This document shows positions 1 to 8,777 of a stretch of DNA of 37,509 bases, piece after piece. Positions within the stretch are counted from its first letter, which is position 1, and each line of letters begins with the position of its first letter. The DNA lies in NCBI GenBank assembly GCA_021778635.1, contig JAJYCD010000026.1, forward strand, positions 1-37,509. Reading direction: 5' to 3'. The notes under the pieces are model-generated. The model saw only the letters and a list, made by a program, of their open reading frames with translations, was not told the DNA's origin and did not search any database. Origin of the DNA: Actinomycetes bacterium (lineage in GTDB: Bacteria; Actinomycetota; Actinomycetes; Actinomycetales; Cellulomonadaceae). The position numbers and the translations under genes are program-made.

Positions 1-2
1 CG

Positions 3-200
3 GACGTCCCGGCACTCCTGAGGCGCGCCGTGGCAGTCTTGACCCCGCAGGCTCTCGACAGCGACGGAACGGACCGGTGGTCACCATGCACTCGCCCCTG
101 GACTCCCCGGTCTCCTCGCCCGAAGGTACGACTCCGGCGTGGAGCGCGCACTCCTCGGGACGTCTCGCGTGAGGGCAGCGCGCCTGCACGGTCTCGGTGA
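3..200 (+). CDS. Possible 3' end of an unidentified upstream gene (partial)
   Basis: The stretch before the dehydrogenase is open in two + frames. The frame starting at base 3 reads like coding sequence at first (beginning DVPALLRRAVAVLTPQALDS, mostly G/C third positions) and stops at 198-200. From about base 80 the frame starting at base 2 has the better third positions and stops at 170-172, forming a GTGA overlap with the likely dehydrogenase start at 169. The real gene may end in either frame, or there may be a frameshift. No family is recognisable from so short a piece. Confidence 0.3.
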   Translation, partial: DVPALLRRAVAVLTPQALDSDGTDRWSPCTRPWTPRSPRPKVRLRRGARTPRDVSREGSAPARSR

Positions 201-1182
201 CGTGCGCGTCGCGGCGGAGACCCCTCCGGTCCCGGTCGCCGGCGAGGTGCTCGTGCAGGTCACCGCGGTCGGTCTCTGCGGATCCGACCTGCACTGGTTC
301 GCCGAGGGTGGCATCGGGGACGCCGTCCTCGCCGAGCCGCTCGTCCTCGGTCACGAGTTCGCCGGGGTGATCGTGGAGGGCGCGCAGGCGGGCACGCGTG
401 TCGCCGTGGATCCCGCGCAACCGTGCGGCACGTGTCAGCAGTGCCTCGAGGGCAACCGGAACCTGTGCCCGACGGTGCGGTTCGCCGGGCACGGACGCAA
501 CGACGGCGGGCTGCGCGAGCTCCTCGCGTGGCCGGCCGAGCTCGTGCACCCGGTGCCGGAGTCGATCAGCGACGCGGACGCCGCGATGCTCGAGCCGCTC
601 GGGGTCGCGCTGCACGCGATGGACCTCGCGCACGTGCGGCTGGCCGGCACCGTCGCCGTCGTGGGGTGCGGCCCGATCGGGCTGTGCGTCGTGCAGCTCG
701 CGCGGGCCGCGGGTGCGACTCACGTCGTCGCGGTCGAGCCTCTCCCCCACCGCCGCGCGGCTGCAGCCCAGCACGGCGCCGACCTCGTCCTCGACCCGGC
801 CGACCCCGACCTCCTCGACGCCGTCGCTGCGGCGACCGCGGGCCGCGGGATCGACGTCGCGATCGAGGTCGCCGGCACCGACGACGCCGTCGACATCGCC
901 GTCCAGGTCGTCCGACCCGGTGGCACCGTCGTGCTCGCCGGCATCCCCGGGACGGACCGCACGTCCTTCCCCGCCTCGACCGCACGCCGCAAGGGGCTGA
1001 CGCTCAAGCTCTCGCGGCGCATGAAGGAGATGTACCCCCGGACCATCGACCTCGTGGACCGCGGGCTCGTGGATGTGCGTTCGCTCGTGACGTACACCTT
1101 CCCGCTCGAGCAGACCCAGGAGGCGTTCCAGGTCGCCGCGCTGCGCACCGGTCTCAAGGTGATCGTGGCGCCGTCCGCATGA
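169..1182 (+). CDS. Zinc-dependent medium-chain alcohol/polyol dehydrogenase
   Basis: Likely NAD(P)-dependent oxidation of a sugar alcohol or sugar acid, in the sorbitol/xylitol/L-idonate dehydrogenase group of the zinc MDR superfamily; acts in the cytoplasm. Catalytic-zinc residues are Cys37 (GLCGSD), His62 and Glu63 (GHEF) and a third ligand region at LEPL (Glu142). The four structural-zinc cysteines are Cys86, Cys89, Cys92 and Cys100. The Rossmann glycine motif GCGPIG is at 166-171. About 337 aa, normal for the family. GTG at 169 is preferred because the MRAARLHG start is typical; an in-frame GTG at 139 would add ten residues. Its stop overlaps the next gene's start (ATGA, 1179-1182), so it is co-translated with an FGGY kinase, as in polyol or pentose catabolic operons. 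The exact substrate cannot be read from the sequence. Confidence 0.92.
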   Translation: MRAARLHGLGDVRVAAETPPVPVAGEVLVQVTAVGLCGSDLHWFAEGGIGDAVLAEPLVLGHEFAGVIVEGAQAGTRVAVDPAQPCGTCQQCLEGNRNLCPTVRFAGHGRNDGGLRELLAWPAELVHPVPESISDADAAMLEPLGVALHAMDLAHVRLAGTVAVVGCGPIGLCVVQLARAAGATHVVAVEPLPHRRAAAAQHGADLVLDPADPDLLDAVAAATAGRGIDVAIEVAGTDDAVDIAVQVVRPGGTVVLAGIPGTDRTSFPASTARRKGLTLKLSRRMKEMYPRTIDLVDRGLVDVRSLVTYTFPLEQTQEAFQVAALRTGLKVIVAPSA

Positions 1183-2687
1183 CCGCCCGGCCCGTCGTCG
1201 TGCTCGCCGTCGACTGCTCCACGACCGCCGCGAAGGCGGTGGCGTACGACGAGACCGGCACCGCGGTCGCACAGGCGGCCCGACCCTTGGCCACGGACCA
1301 GCCCCAGGCGTCCTGGCACGAGCAGGACGCCACCGGGTGGTGGACGGCGACGCGGGAGGCCCTCGCCGACGTCGTCGCCCAGCTCGCAGGCGCAGCCACG
1401 GTCGGCGCCCTGTGCCTGACCCACCAGCGCGAGACGTTCGTGTGCGTCGACGGCACCGGCGCTCCCGTGCGACCCGCGATCCTGTGGCTCGACGGGCGCG
1501 CCCATGCCGAGATCGCGGAGCTCGGGTCAGCCCGGATCCATGCGTTGTCGGGCAAGCCGCCGGACACGACCCCCGCGCTGTACAAGCTCGCGTGGCTCTC
1601 CCGCCATGAGCCTGCGACGCTGAGCGCGGCCACCCGCATCGGGGACGTCCACGCCTTCCTCGCCCACCGGCTCACGGGGCGCTGGGCGACGAGCCACGCC
1701 TCGGCGGACACCCTCGGCCTCATCGACCTCCGGTCGCTCACCTGGTCACCTGAGCTGCTCGCGCTCGCCGGGGTGCGGGCGGACCAGCTCCCCGAACTCG
1801 TCCCGTCGGGCGAGGTGATCGGCCCGCTCGCACCGGAGGTGGCGCGGGCGATCGGGTTGCCCGGGCCGGTGCCGCTCGTCGCCGGCATCGGCGACGGACA
1901 GGCAGCGGGGATCGCGCTCGGCGTCACCTCACCCGGTCTCGCCTACGTCAACCTCGGCACCTCGATGGTGCTCGGCACGCCCTCGTCCGTGTACCTGACG
2001 GACCCGGCCTTCCGGACGCTGGCCGGAGCGGAACCGGGGACGTTCATGCTGGAGACGGTGCTGAACGCCGCTGCGTACGTGGCGACGTGGTGCCGCCAGG
2101 AGTTCGGGGGCACGGTCGCCGACGCGGGCGACCTGGAGACGGCCGCGGCCGCCGTGCCGCCCGGCGCCGAGGGACTGCTGACGCTCCCGTACTGGAACGC
2201 GGCGCAGACCCCGTACTGGGACCCGCTCGCCCGGGGCGCGACGATCGGCTGGCACGGACGGCACACCCGCGCACACCTCTACCGCTCGGTCCTCGAGGGG
2301 GTCGGGTTCGAGCTCCGGCTGCAGCTCGAACGCCTCGAGGAGGTCACCGGCGTCCCGCTGACGTCACTGCGCCTCGTCGGCGGTGGCGCGCGAAGCCCGC
2401 TGTGGGTCCAGATCCTCAGCGACATCACGCACCGGTCGGTGCGCGTGTGCTCCGCCGGCGAGCTCAGCGCGGCCGGTGCCGGGATCCTCGCCCGGGAGCG
2501 TCTCGACCGCGACGCGACCGACGCGCCCGACGCGGCGCAACTGGCAGAGCCGGCCGGGCACGACGTCCGACCCGACGCGTCGACCGCGCCCGCGTACGAC
2601 GCGTTGTTCGAGGTCTACGTCACGCTGTACCCGCAGCTCCGCGAGGTGTTCGCGCGTCTCGCGAGCGCGTCGCGCGGGACGCCATGA
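1179..2687 (+). CDS. FGGY-family sugar kinase (xylulokinase-like)
   Basis: ATP-dependent cytoplasmic kinase of the FGGY family, probably phosphorylating the keto-sugar made by the adjacent dehydrogenase (for example xylulose). The 502-aa protein has the N-terminal DCSTTAAKAVAYD phosphate-binding segment (about 12-24), THQRETF and ILWLDGR segments (81-107), and GIGDGQAAG at 236-244 with the expected catalytic Asp239. The C-terminal ATP-domain glycines LGTSMVLG (259-266) and LVGGGARSPLW near residue 405 are also present. The ATG start overlaps the dehydrogenase stop by four bases, indicating translational coupling. It converges on the GH127 gene across about 128 bases. Xylulokinase is the best guess, but ribulokinase or another FGGY specificity is possible. 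Confidence 0.9.
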   Translation: MTARPVVVLAVDCSTTAAKAVAYDETGTAVAQAARPLATDQPQASWHEQDATGWWTATREALADVVAQLAGAATVGALCLTHQRETFVCVDGTGAPVRPAILWLDGRAHAEIAELGSARIHALSGKPPDTTPALYKLAWLSRHEPATLSAATRIGDVHAFLAHRLTGRWATSHASADTLGLIDLRSLTWSPELLALAGVRADQLPELVPSGEVIGPLAPEVARAIGLPGPVPLVAGIGDGQAAGIALGVTSPGLAYVNLGTSMVLGTPSSVYLTDPAFRTLAGAEPGTFMLETVLNAAAYVATWCRQEFGGTVADAGDLETAAAAVPPGAEGLLTLPYWNAAQTPYWDPLARGATIGWHGRHTRAHLYRSVLEGVGFELRLQLERLEEVTGVPLTSLRLVGGGARSPLWVQILSDITHRSVRVCSAGELSAAGAGILARERLDRDATDAPDAAQLAEPAGHDVRPDASTAPAYDALFEVYVTLYPQLREVFARLASASRGTP

Positions 2688-2815
2688 ACGGACGACGACG
2701 CGGCCGCCGCCGGTCGAGCGTGCGTCGGCCGGTGCGATCGTAGGGTCGCCACAGCCGATCTCCTGAAGCCCGATCCGATCACCCGGCGCCGAGGTGCCGG
2801 TGGAGCACCGACCGG

Positions 2816-4762
2816 TCAGCGGGCCTCCGGCAGCCACACGCGCATGGCCGACGGTCCGCGCTCGGCCCACGAGTGGTACGGGACCAGTCTCATCTCCGCC
2901 GACTCGAACGCGGCCTCGGACGAGACCTCCCCGTCCGCCGGTCGCGACGGCACGTCGTAGGGCCATGCCTCGTCCGGATCGTCCGGTCCTCTCACGATCC
3001 GTACCCAGGTCTGCCCCCGTCGCTCCGTCGGCGGGACCGAGGTGTCGACGGACCACCGGTCGAGCTCTGCTCCGTCCGGCAGGTCGACGGACTCCGCGCA
3101 GAGCACGAGAGGCCCTCGCTCGAACGCGACGCAGCCGCGCACCGCGTCGATGCGCTCGTCCGCGCGCGTCGTACGCGTGGCCAGCGGCAGGTGCAGTCGG
3201 ATGACGTCGCCGACGGCGAACCGTCGGTCCACCACGACGAATCCCGGCTCGACCACGCGTGAGGTCGCGCCGTCCTCCAAGCGCGCCCCGTGCGCCCAGC
3301 TCGGCACTCGCAGCCTCAGCCCCCAGGGCTCGGTACCGGTCTCGAGCACGCGCACCGCGACCAGCCCGTCGTCCGGGTAGGACGTCTCCACCTCGACGTG
3401 CACCGGGGCTCCGGTGCCGAGAGTGGCCCTGATGCGACCGCCGGCGTACTGGAGCACGACGAGCTCACGCTCGCCGACGGCCGCCGCGTAGGTCTGCCAT
3501 GCGGCCAGGGTGCGCGCGACGTTGGTCGGGCAGCACGAGACGTCGAACCACGCGGCCCGGGTGCCGCCCTCGGCGCGCGGGCTGACCACCGAGTCGTCGG
3601 AGACGGGACCGGCCACCCGCTGCTGGAGGGGGTTGGCGTAGAAGAACGCCCGTCCGTCCGATCGGGGTGACGTGGCGATCACGTTGAAGAACGTGCGTTC
3701 CATGAGGTCGGCGTACTTGGCCTCGCCCGTCGCCAGGAAGAGTCGCCACGACACCATCACGGACCCGACCCCGGCGCACGTCTCGCAGTAGGCGCGGTCC
3801 GGTGGCAGCTCCCAGTCCTCGCCGAAGCCCTCGTCCTGGTGCCGCGAGCCCATTCCACCGGTGACGTAGGTGCGGCGCGCGACGGTGGTCTCCCACTGGC
3901 GCTCCACGGCCGCGAACAGGGCGGAGTCGTCGGTCTCGATCGCGACGTCGACCGCGGCGGCCGCGAGATAGAGGGCGCGCACGGCGTGCCCACGCCACAC
4001 GGTGGCCTCCCGGACCGGGACGTCGTCCTGGAAGTACGCCTGGCCGAGCGGGATGCTCTTGAGGACGCCGGTTCCCCGACGCTCGACGAACGCAGCCGCC
4101 TGGTCGATGTAGCGCTGTTCCTGAAGGGCGCGACCGAGCTCGGCCAGCCCCACCTCGATCTCGGGATGGCCGCAGACGAGCTCGAGGGCCCCCGGCGCGA
4201 ACGTCTCGCACACATGATCGGCGGCCCGGCGTGCGAGCGCGACCAGGGCGTCCTCACCCACCGTCCGGAACCGCGCCACCGCAGCCTGGAGCAGGTGGCC
4301 CGTGCAGTAGAGCTCGTGCCCGAACTCGAGGTCGCTGTAGCGCGGCGGCTGCCCCGCGTGACCGAAGCAGGTGTTCAGGTAGCCGTCGGCATCCATCGCC
4401 CGGGCTACCCGTGCGGTCAGCCGGGCGATCACCTCGTCCAACCGAGGGTCGGAGGTACGCCCGAGCTCCCAGGAGAGCGCCTCGAGCAGCTTGTACACCT
4501 CGGAGTCGGAGAACTCCCAGCCGTCACGCCCGGCGGCCGTCCCACCGTCGGCCACCCGGTCGAAGTTCGCGAGCCACCCCTCACGCTCCATCCAGGTCTC
4601 GCAGTGCTCGAGGGTGGCGCGCGCGTTGGTCGCCTGGAGCGCACCCCAGAATCCCCGGCTCACCGAGACCGCGGTCACGTCGAGCGGCCGCCACGTGCCC
4701 CGCGCGGGCACGACGGGGCCTCCCGACGTCGGACCGGCGGCACGGGTCACCTGCGTCGTCAT
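2816..4762 (-). CDS. GH127 beta-L-arabinofuranosidase (DUF1680 family)
   Basis: Retaining glycosidase of GH127, the HypBA1-type family that removes beta-L-arabinofuranosyl units from plant-derived oligosaccharides. The 648-aa protein has no signal peptide, so it acts in the cytoplasm on imported oligosaccharides. The family's zinc/thiolate site is intact: AYCETC gives Glu327 and Cys329, and SCCPTN gives Cys410 and Cys411, the position of the cysteine nucleophile in HypBA1. Other family segments are GWEFSDSEVYK (81-91), GGMGSRHQDEGFGEDWELP (302-320) and VWRGHAVRALY (255-265). The ATG at 4762 follows an AGGAG nine bases upstream. It is the last gene of the LacI/ABC/GH31 operon. A TCGG repeat lies just before it and changes how the upstream GH31 gene could end. 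Substrate assignment follows the family and is not proved. Confidence 0.92.
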   Translation of the reverse strand: MTTQVTRAAGPTSGGPVVPARGTWRPLDVTAVSVSRGFWGALQATNARATLEHCETWMEREGWLANFDRVADGGTAAGRDGWEFSDSEVYKLLEALSWELGRTSDPRLDEVIARLTARVARAMDADGYLNTCFGHAGQPPRYSDLEFGHELYCTGHLLQAAVARFRTVGEDALVALARRAADHVCETFAPGALELVCGHPEIEVGLAELGRALQEQRYIDQAAAFVERRGTGVLKSIPLGQAYFQDDVPVREATVWRGHAVRALYLAAAAVDVAIETDDSALFAAVERQWETTVARRTYVTGGMGSRHQDEGFGEDWELPPDRAYCETCAGVGSVMVSWRLFLATGEAKYADLMERTFFNVIATSPRSDGRAFFYANPLQQRVAGPVSDDSVVSPRAEGGTRAAWFDVSCCPTNVARTLAAWQTYAAAVGERELVVLQYAGGRIRATLGTGAPVHVEVETSYPDDGLVAVRVLETGTEPWGLRLRVPSWAHGARLEDGATSRVVEPGFVVVDRRFAVGDVIRLHLPLATRTTRADERIDAVRGCVAFERGPLVLCAESVDLPDGAELDRWSVDTSVPPTERRGQTWVRIVRGPDDPDEAWPYDVPSRPADGEVSSEAAFESAEMRLVPYHSWAERGPSAMRVWLPEAR

Positions 4763-4776
4763 GATGTGCGTCTCCT

Positions 4777-4836
4777 GGTCGGTCGGTCGGCGAGTCGGCG
4801 AGTCGGTGAGTCGGTCAGTCGGTCGGTCGGTCGGTC
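4777..4836. repeat. Imperfect TCGG tetranucleotide tandem repeat, about 15 units
   Basis: About 60 bases are built of GGTC/TCGG four-base units with a few variants (GGCG, AGTC, GGTG), including a clean run at 4819-4834. The repeat covers the last codons and the stop (4815-4817) of the GH31 gene and nearly all the space to the GH127 start. A tetranucleotide unit changes the frame when units are gained or lost. Confidence 0.85.
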
Positions 4837-6842
4837 AGGTGCACGTCGGATCCGGCGCGGGTGAAGACCGGGATCCGCTCGAGGGGTGCGTCGCAGTCGA
4901 CCCGGATCGCCCCCTCGTGCCGCTCCCCCGTCCAGGCGTCGACCCAGTCCGTGCCCGCCGGGAGGTAGACCTGCCGCGAGGTCTGGCCGGGGCGCGAGAT
5001 CGGCGCCACCAGGATGTCCGGTCCGAAGAGGAACTCGTCGTCGACCTGCCACGCGTTCTCGTCGTCGGGGAAGTCGACGAACAGCGGTCGCATCGGCGGG
5101 ATCCCCGCGGTCGACGCGGCCCGCATCTGCACGTGGATGTAGGGGCGCAGCCGCTCTCTCAGGCGCAGCAGCTCGGAGATGATCCCGTAGGCCTGCTCGC
5201 CGAACGACCACACCTCGTTGGGGCCGCCGGTCTGGGCGTAGGAGGTCGGGGTCCGCGGCTCGCGGTCGCCGTGCAGACGGAACAGCGGGCAGAACACACC
5301 GAACTGGAACCAGCGGATCATGAGCTCCTGATAGGCCGGATCGCTCGCGTCGCCGCCGTGGAAGCCGCCGATGTCGGTGGTCCACCAGGGGATCCCGGAG
5401 ATCGCGATGCTCAGGCCGGCCCTGATCTGCTGGGTGAGCGACTCCCACGTCGCGGGGATGTCGCCCGACCAGACCGCCGCCCCGTACTTCTGGGAGCCTG
5501 CCCAGGCCGACCGGCACAGCAGGACCGACTCGTTCCGGCCGTCCGCCGCCATGCCCTCGGCGAACAGGCGCGCGTTGTCGCGGGGATAGATGTTCGCCAC
5601 CTCGGCACCCGGCCCGGCGTACAGGCTCAGGTTCCCGGGATGCGCGGGGTTCAGCTCCGGCTCCGAGGCGTCGAGCCAGAAGGTCCTGACGCCGAGCTCG
5701 GCGTAGCTGCGCCGGACGAGGTCCCACACGAAGGCCCGCGTCTCGGGGTTCGTCGGATCGTAGAACGCCACGGGCATCGGCGTCGTCATGCCCTTGTCCT
5801 GGATGGTCTGCTGGAACTCGACCCCCTGGTCCGCTCCCACGAGGAGGCCCCGATCGCGGTACTCCGCGAAGTGCTCCGACAGCGGCGAGATCGTCGGCCA
5901 GATCGAGACCATGAGCTCGACTCCGAGGTCGGCGAGCTCGTCGACCATCGCGCGCGGGTCGGGCCACTCGGTCCGGTCGAACGTGAAGTCGCCCATCGCC
6001 GGCCAGTGGAAGTAGTCGACGACGATGACGGACAGCGGAAGCCCACGACGGCGGTGCTCGCGGGCCACGCCCAGCAGCTCCTCCTGGTCCAGGTAGCGCA
6101 GCTTGGACTGCCAGAACCCGCTCGCCCAGGCCGGCAGATCCGGCACGTGCCCGGTCACGTCCGCGTAGCGACCGAGGATGTCCACCGGAGTCGGCGCCGC
6201 GGTGATCCAGTAGTCGATCTCGCGGGCCTGGCCGGCGGTCCACCGCGTCCCGTTGTCCGCGAACTCCACCCGCCCGACGGCGGGCACGTTCCACAGCAGG
6301 CCGTACCCGCGATCCGAGAGGACGAACGGGATGTTGACCTCGGCGTTGCGCTGGACGAGGTCCAGCGACAGCCCCTTGAGGTTCAGGCGTCCGTGCGTCC
6401 GTTGCCCCATGCCGTAGAGCCGCTCGTGGGGGTAGGCGGCGAACTGCTGGTGGATCTCGTAGGCGCCGGAGCGGTTCCCCTGGAAGAACCGCGCTCCGGG
6501 CATCCAGAAGTGCTCGCGCGACTCCGCGAGCAGCTCGTCGCCGGTCGACGTCCTGCGGAAGGTCAGGAGCGGCTCGGGGTAGGCCGCGCTCGCGTCGACG
6601 TCCACCTCGACCGTCAGCTCACCGTGCACGACGCTCGCCCGGCTCGAACCCACCGTGATCACGGGTCGGGCCGTCGGTGCCGAGATCGGGGGCTCGGCCT
6701 CCAGCGCCCCCTGGCTCTCTGTCGGCAGCCGGTACTGCGCCGCGCGCACGCGCACGCTGTCCGTGCCCCACGCCTCGATGCGCAGGACCTCGTGGCGGTG
6801 CCGGACCTCGAGTGCCGAGTCGGCGCGGGTGAACGTGACCAT
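4815..6842 (-). CDS. GH31 alpha-glycosidase, probably alpha-xylosidase
   Basis: Retaining alpha-glycosidase of GH31, most like the YicI/XylS alpha-xylosidases that release xylose from alpha-xylosides such as xyloglucan oligosaccharides. Of 675 aa: N-terminal beta-sandwich (about 1-230), (beta/alpha)8 barrel from about 235 with FWLDASEPE carrying the predicted nucleophile Asp391 and WSGDIPATW the acid/base Asp461, then a short proximal beta-domain. There is no signal peptide, so it is cytoplasmic. The sequence ends right after the IPVFTRAG motif, so the distal C-terminal domain of YicI is absent. The last codons (TDRPTD-stop) are made of a TCGG repeat that also contains the stop. The ATG at 6842 has GGAG nine bases upstream. 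Third enzyme-side gene of the operon, followed 52 bases later by GH127. Alpha-glucosidase activity is the main alternative. Confidence 0.88.
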   Translation of the reverse strand: MVTFTRADSALEVRHRHEVLRIEAWGTDSVRVRAAQYRLPTESQGALEAEPPISAPTARPVITVGSSRASVVHGELTVEVDVDASAAYPEPLLTFRRTSTGDELLAESREHFWMPGARFFQGNRSGAYEIHQQFAAYPHERLYGMGQRTHGRLNLKGLSLDLVQRNAEVNIPFVLSDRGYGLLWNVPAVGRVEFADNGTRWTAGQAREIDYWITAAPTPVDILGRYADVTGHVPDLPAWASGFWQSKLRYLDQEELLGVAREHRRRGLPLSVIVVDYFHWPAMGDFTFDRTEWPDPRAMVDELADLGVELMVSIWPTISPLSEHFAEYRDRGLLVGADQGVEFQQTIQDKGMTTPMPVAFYDPTNPETRAFVWDLVRRSYAELGVRTFWLDASEPELNPAHPGNLSLYAGPGAEVANIYPRDNARLFAEGMAADGRNESVLLCRSAWAGSQKYGAAVWSGDIPATWESLTQQIRAGLSIAISGIPWWTTDIGGFHGGDASDPAYQELMIRWFQFGVFCPLFRLHGDREPRTPTSYAQTGGPNEVWSFGEQAYGIISELLRLRERLRPYIHVQMRAASTAGIPPMRPLFVDFPDDENAWQVDDEFLFGPDILVAPISRPGQTSRQVYLPAGTDWVDAWTGERHEGAIRVDCDAPLERIPVFTRAGSDVHLTDRPTD

Positions 6843-6932
6843 GGTGGTGAGCTCCAGTCGTGATGAGGCCGAGGCAGGGGCGTTCGTGGGGGTCAGGGGT
6901 GTGCCGGCGCCGGTGGTCGACGCGGAGCAGGT

Positions 6933-7751
6933 TCAGTCCTTGATCGCCCCCGCGGTGACGCCGGCTGCGACGTAGCGCTGGGCGAGCACGAGGAGGACCG
7001 ACGCCGGGACCGACGCCACGACGGCCGCGGCCATGATCGAGTTCCACTCGGTCGTGTTGTTCCCGATGTACTTGTAGATGCCCAGGGTGATCGGGATCAT
7101 CGCGCCGTTGCGGTCCAGCGTCGAGGCGAAGACGAAGTCCGACCACGCCCACAGGAAGGCGAACAGGGAGACCGTGACGATCGAGTTGCGGCTGACGGGG
7201 AGCACGATCGACCGGAAGGTCCGCCAGGTGCCCGCGCCGTCGATCTTCGCCGCATGGATCAGCTCCTCCGGGATGCCCGACATGAAGGTGGTGAAGAGCA
7301 GCACGCCGAACGGGACGGCGACGGTCGAGTCCGCCACGATCAGTCCGACGACCGTGTCGAGCCATCCGAGGCGCAGGTAGATCGCGTAGAAGCCCATGGC
7401 CATCACGACGGCCGGGATCATCTGGGCGACGAGGAGAAGGAAGTTGAGGGGCCTCGTGCCGCGCAGCCGGAGCTTCGAGAGGGCATAGCCGGCCGGTGCG
7501 GCGATGACGAGGGTGAGCAGGACCGACCCGAGCCCGATCAGCAGGCTCGTCCCGAGTGCCGGCAGCTGCTGGTGGAACACCGCCCGGTACCCCTCGGTCG
7601 TCGGGTCCCAGGGGAACCAGTGCGGGGGATCCGCCCGCATGTCCTTGGTCTGCGTGAACGAGACGTTCACCATCCAGTAGACGGGGAAGAGCATCACGGC
7701 GGTGAAGAACACCCCGAGCGCGGTCTTCCACGCCCTCGGCCGCGCGGTCAT
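6933..7751 (-). CDS. Sugar ABC transporter permease, MalG type
   Basis: Inner-membrane permease subunit of a carbohydrate ABC importer (CUT1 family). The 272-aa protein has a first membrane helix at about 10-30, further helices from residue 70 on, and the ATPase-docking EAA loop as HAAKIDGAG (166-174) ending in IVLP. The C-terminus AAGVTAGAIKD is typical of MalG-like subunits. The ATG at 7751 overlaps the stop of the other permease (ATGA, 7748-7751), so the two are translationally coupled. The substrate is inferred from the linked GH31 and GH127 enzymes to be a xylose/arabinose-containing oligosaccharide. No ATPase is encoded nearby. Confidence 0.93.
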   Translation of the reverse strand: MTARPRAWKTALGVFFTAVMLFPVYWMVNVSFTQTKDMRADPPHWFPWDPTTEGYRAVFHQQLPALGTSLLIGLGSVLLTLVIAAPAGYALSKLRLRGTRPLNFLLLVAQMIPAVVMAMGFYAIYLRLGWLDTVVGLIVADSTVAVPFGVLLFTTFMSGIPEELIHAAKIDGAGTWRTFRSIVLPVSRNSIVTVSLFAFLWAWSDFVFASTLDRNGAMIPITLGIYKYIGNNTTEWNSIMAAAVVASVPASVLLVLAQRYVAAGVTAGAIKD

Positions 7752-8734
7752 GACTCCTCCTGTCGACGCTGCAGGTAGAGGTACACGATCCCGAAGACGA
7801 GCGCGATGAGGATCAAGAGGTTGCCCACCGCGGAGGCGGGCGAGAACGCGGGCTGCCCCGTACCGAACGCCTCGCGGTACGACCAGACGGCGAGGGTCGT
7901 CGAGACGTCACCCGGGCCGCCCGTCGTCATGATCCAGATCACGTCGACGACCTTGAGCGTGTAGATGAGGCCGAGCAGCAGCGTGATCGCGGACACCGGA
8001 CGCAGCAACGGGAACGTGATGTGCCAGAACCGTTTCCACCCACCGGCACCGTCCAGCGCCGCGGCCTCGTCGATGTCCGGTGAGATGTTCTGGAGCCCGG
8101 AGTAGAGGATCACGAGGTTGAACGGGATGCCCAACCAGATGTTGGCGATGATGACGGACACCAGCGCCATCCCCGGCGAGGTCAGCCAGTTGATCTGACC
8201 GATGCCGAAGGCCTGCAGCACCGAGTTCACGATCCCGCTGTCGCTGTTGAGCATCCACGACCAGGTCGAGGCGGACACGATCAGCGGCAGCAGCCACGGG
8301 ATGAGGAACATCCCGCGCAGGACCCCGGAGAGCCGGAAGTTGTTCCGGAAGAAGACGGCCAGCCCGAGGCCGATCGCGTACTGGAACGCGATCGAGACGA
8401 GCGTGAAGAGCGCGGTGTTCCGCAGCGCGGGCAGGAACGTCTGCGACGACACGATGTCGGCGTAGTTGGACAGGCCGACGAACTTCGCGTTCCCCTGCAC
8501 GAAAGCCCGGATCGTGTAGTCGTGCACGCTCAGCTCGATGTTGCGGTACAGCGGGAAGGCGTAGAACGCGACCAGGTAGACGAGCAACGGTGCGGCGAAG
8601 GCGACGGCCGCCCACTGGGTGGAACGGATGCGCCGGCCGGCCGGGCGCGGGCCCGGTCCGGGAGGCGACGTGATCGCCGCCTCCCGGCCGGGCGTGCCCG
8701 GCGACCCGACGGGGGGTGTCTGGGTCGCTCTCAT
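7748..8734 (-). CDS. Sugar ABC transporter permease, MalF/UgpA type
   Basis: Membrane partner of the MalG-like subunit in the same CUT1 importer. The 328-aa protein has a proline-rich cytoplasmic N-terminus (1-35), a first helix at about 42-62, five more helices, and an EAA loop DEAAALDGAG (222-231) followed by FPLLRP. It lacks the large extracytoplasmic loop seen in the second MalF of this window, so it belongs to the short UgpA-like type. It lies 43 bases downstream of the binding-protein gene and overlaps the next permease. Confidence 0.93.
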   Translation of the reverse strand: MRATQTPPVGSPGTPGREAAITSPPGPGPRPAGRRIRSTQWAAVAFAAPLLVYLVAFYAFPLYRNIELSVHDYTIRAFVQGNAKFVGLSNYADIVSSQTFLPALRNTALFTLVSIAFQYAIGLGLAVFFRNNFRLSGVLRGMFLIPWLLPLIVSASTWSWMLNSDSGIVNSVLQAFGIGQINWLTSPGMALVSVIIANIWLGIPFNLVILYSGLQNISPDIDEAAALDGAGGWKRFWHITFPLLRPVSAITLLLGLIYTLKVVDVIWIMTTGGPGDVSTTLAVWSYREAFGTGQPAFSPASAVGNLLILIALVFGIVYLYLQRRQEES

Positions 8735-8777
8735 GATGGTGTCGTGGTCCTTCCCGATCGGGTGGGGAGGCGAGCAG

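Noticed and set aside
2760..2815. Short CCGGC/GCCGG hairpin between the kinase and GH127 genes
   Set aside because: Only five firm pairs with a bulged extension and no T-run; too weak to call a terminator.
6900..6920. CCGGCGCCGG palindrome between the MalG-type permease and GH31 genes
   Set aside because: Ten-base GC palindromes are expected by chance at this composition, and no other sign of a regulatory site is present.
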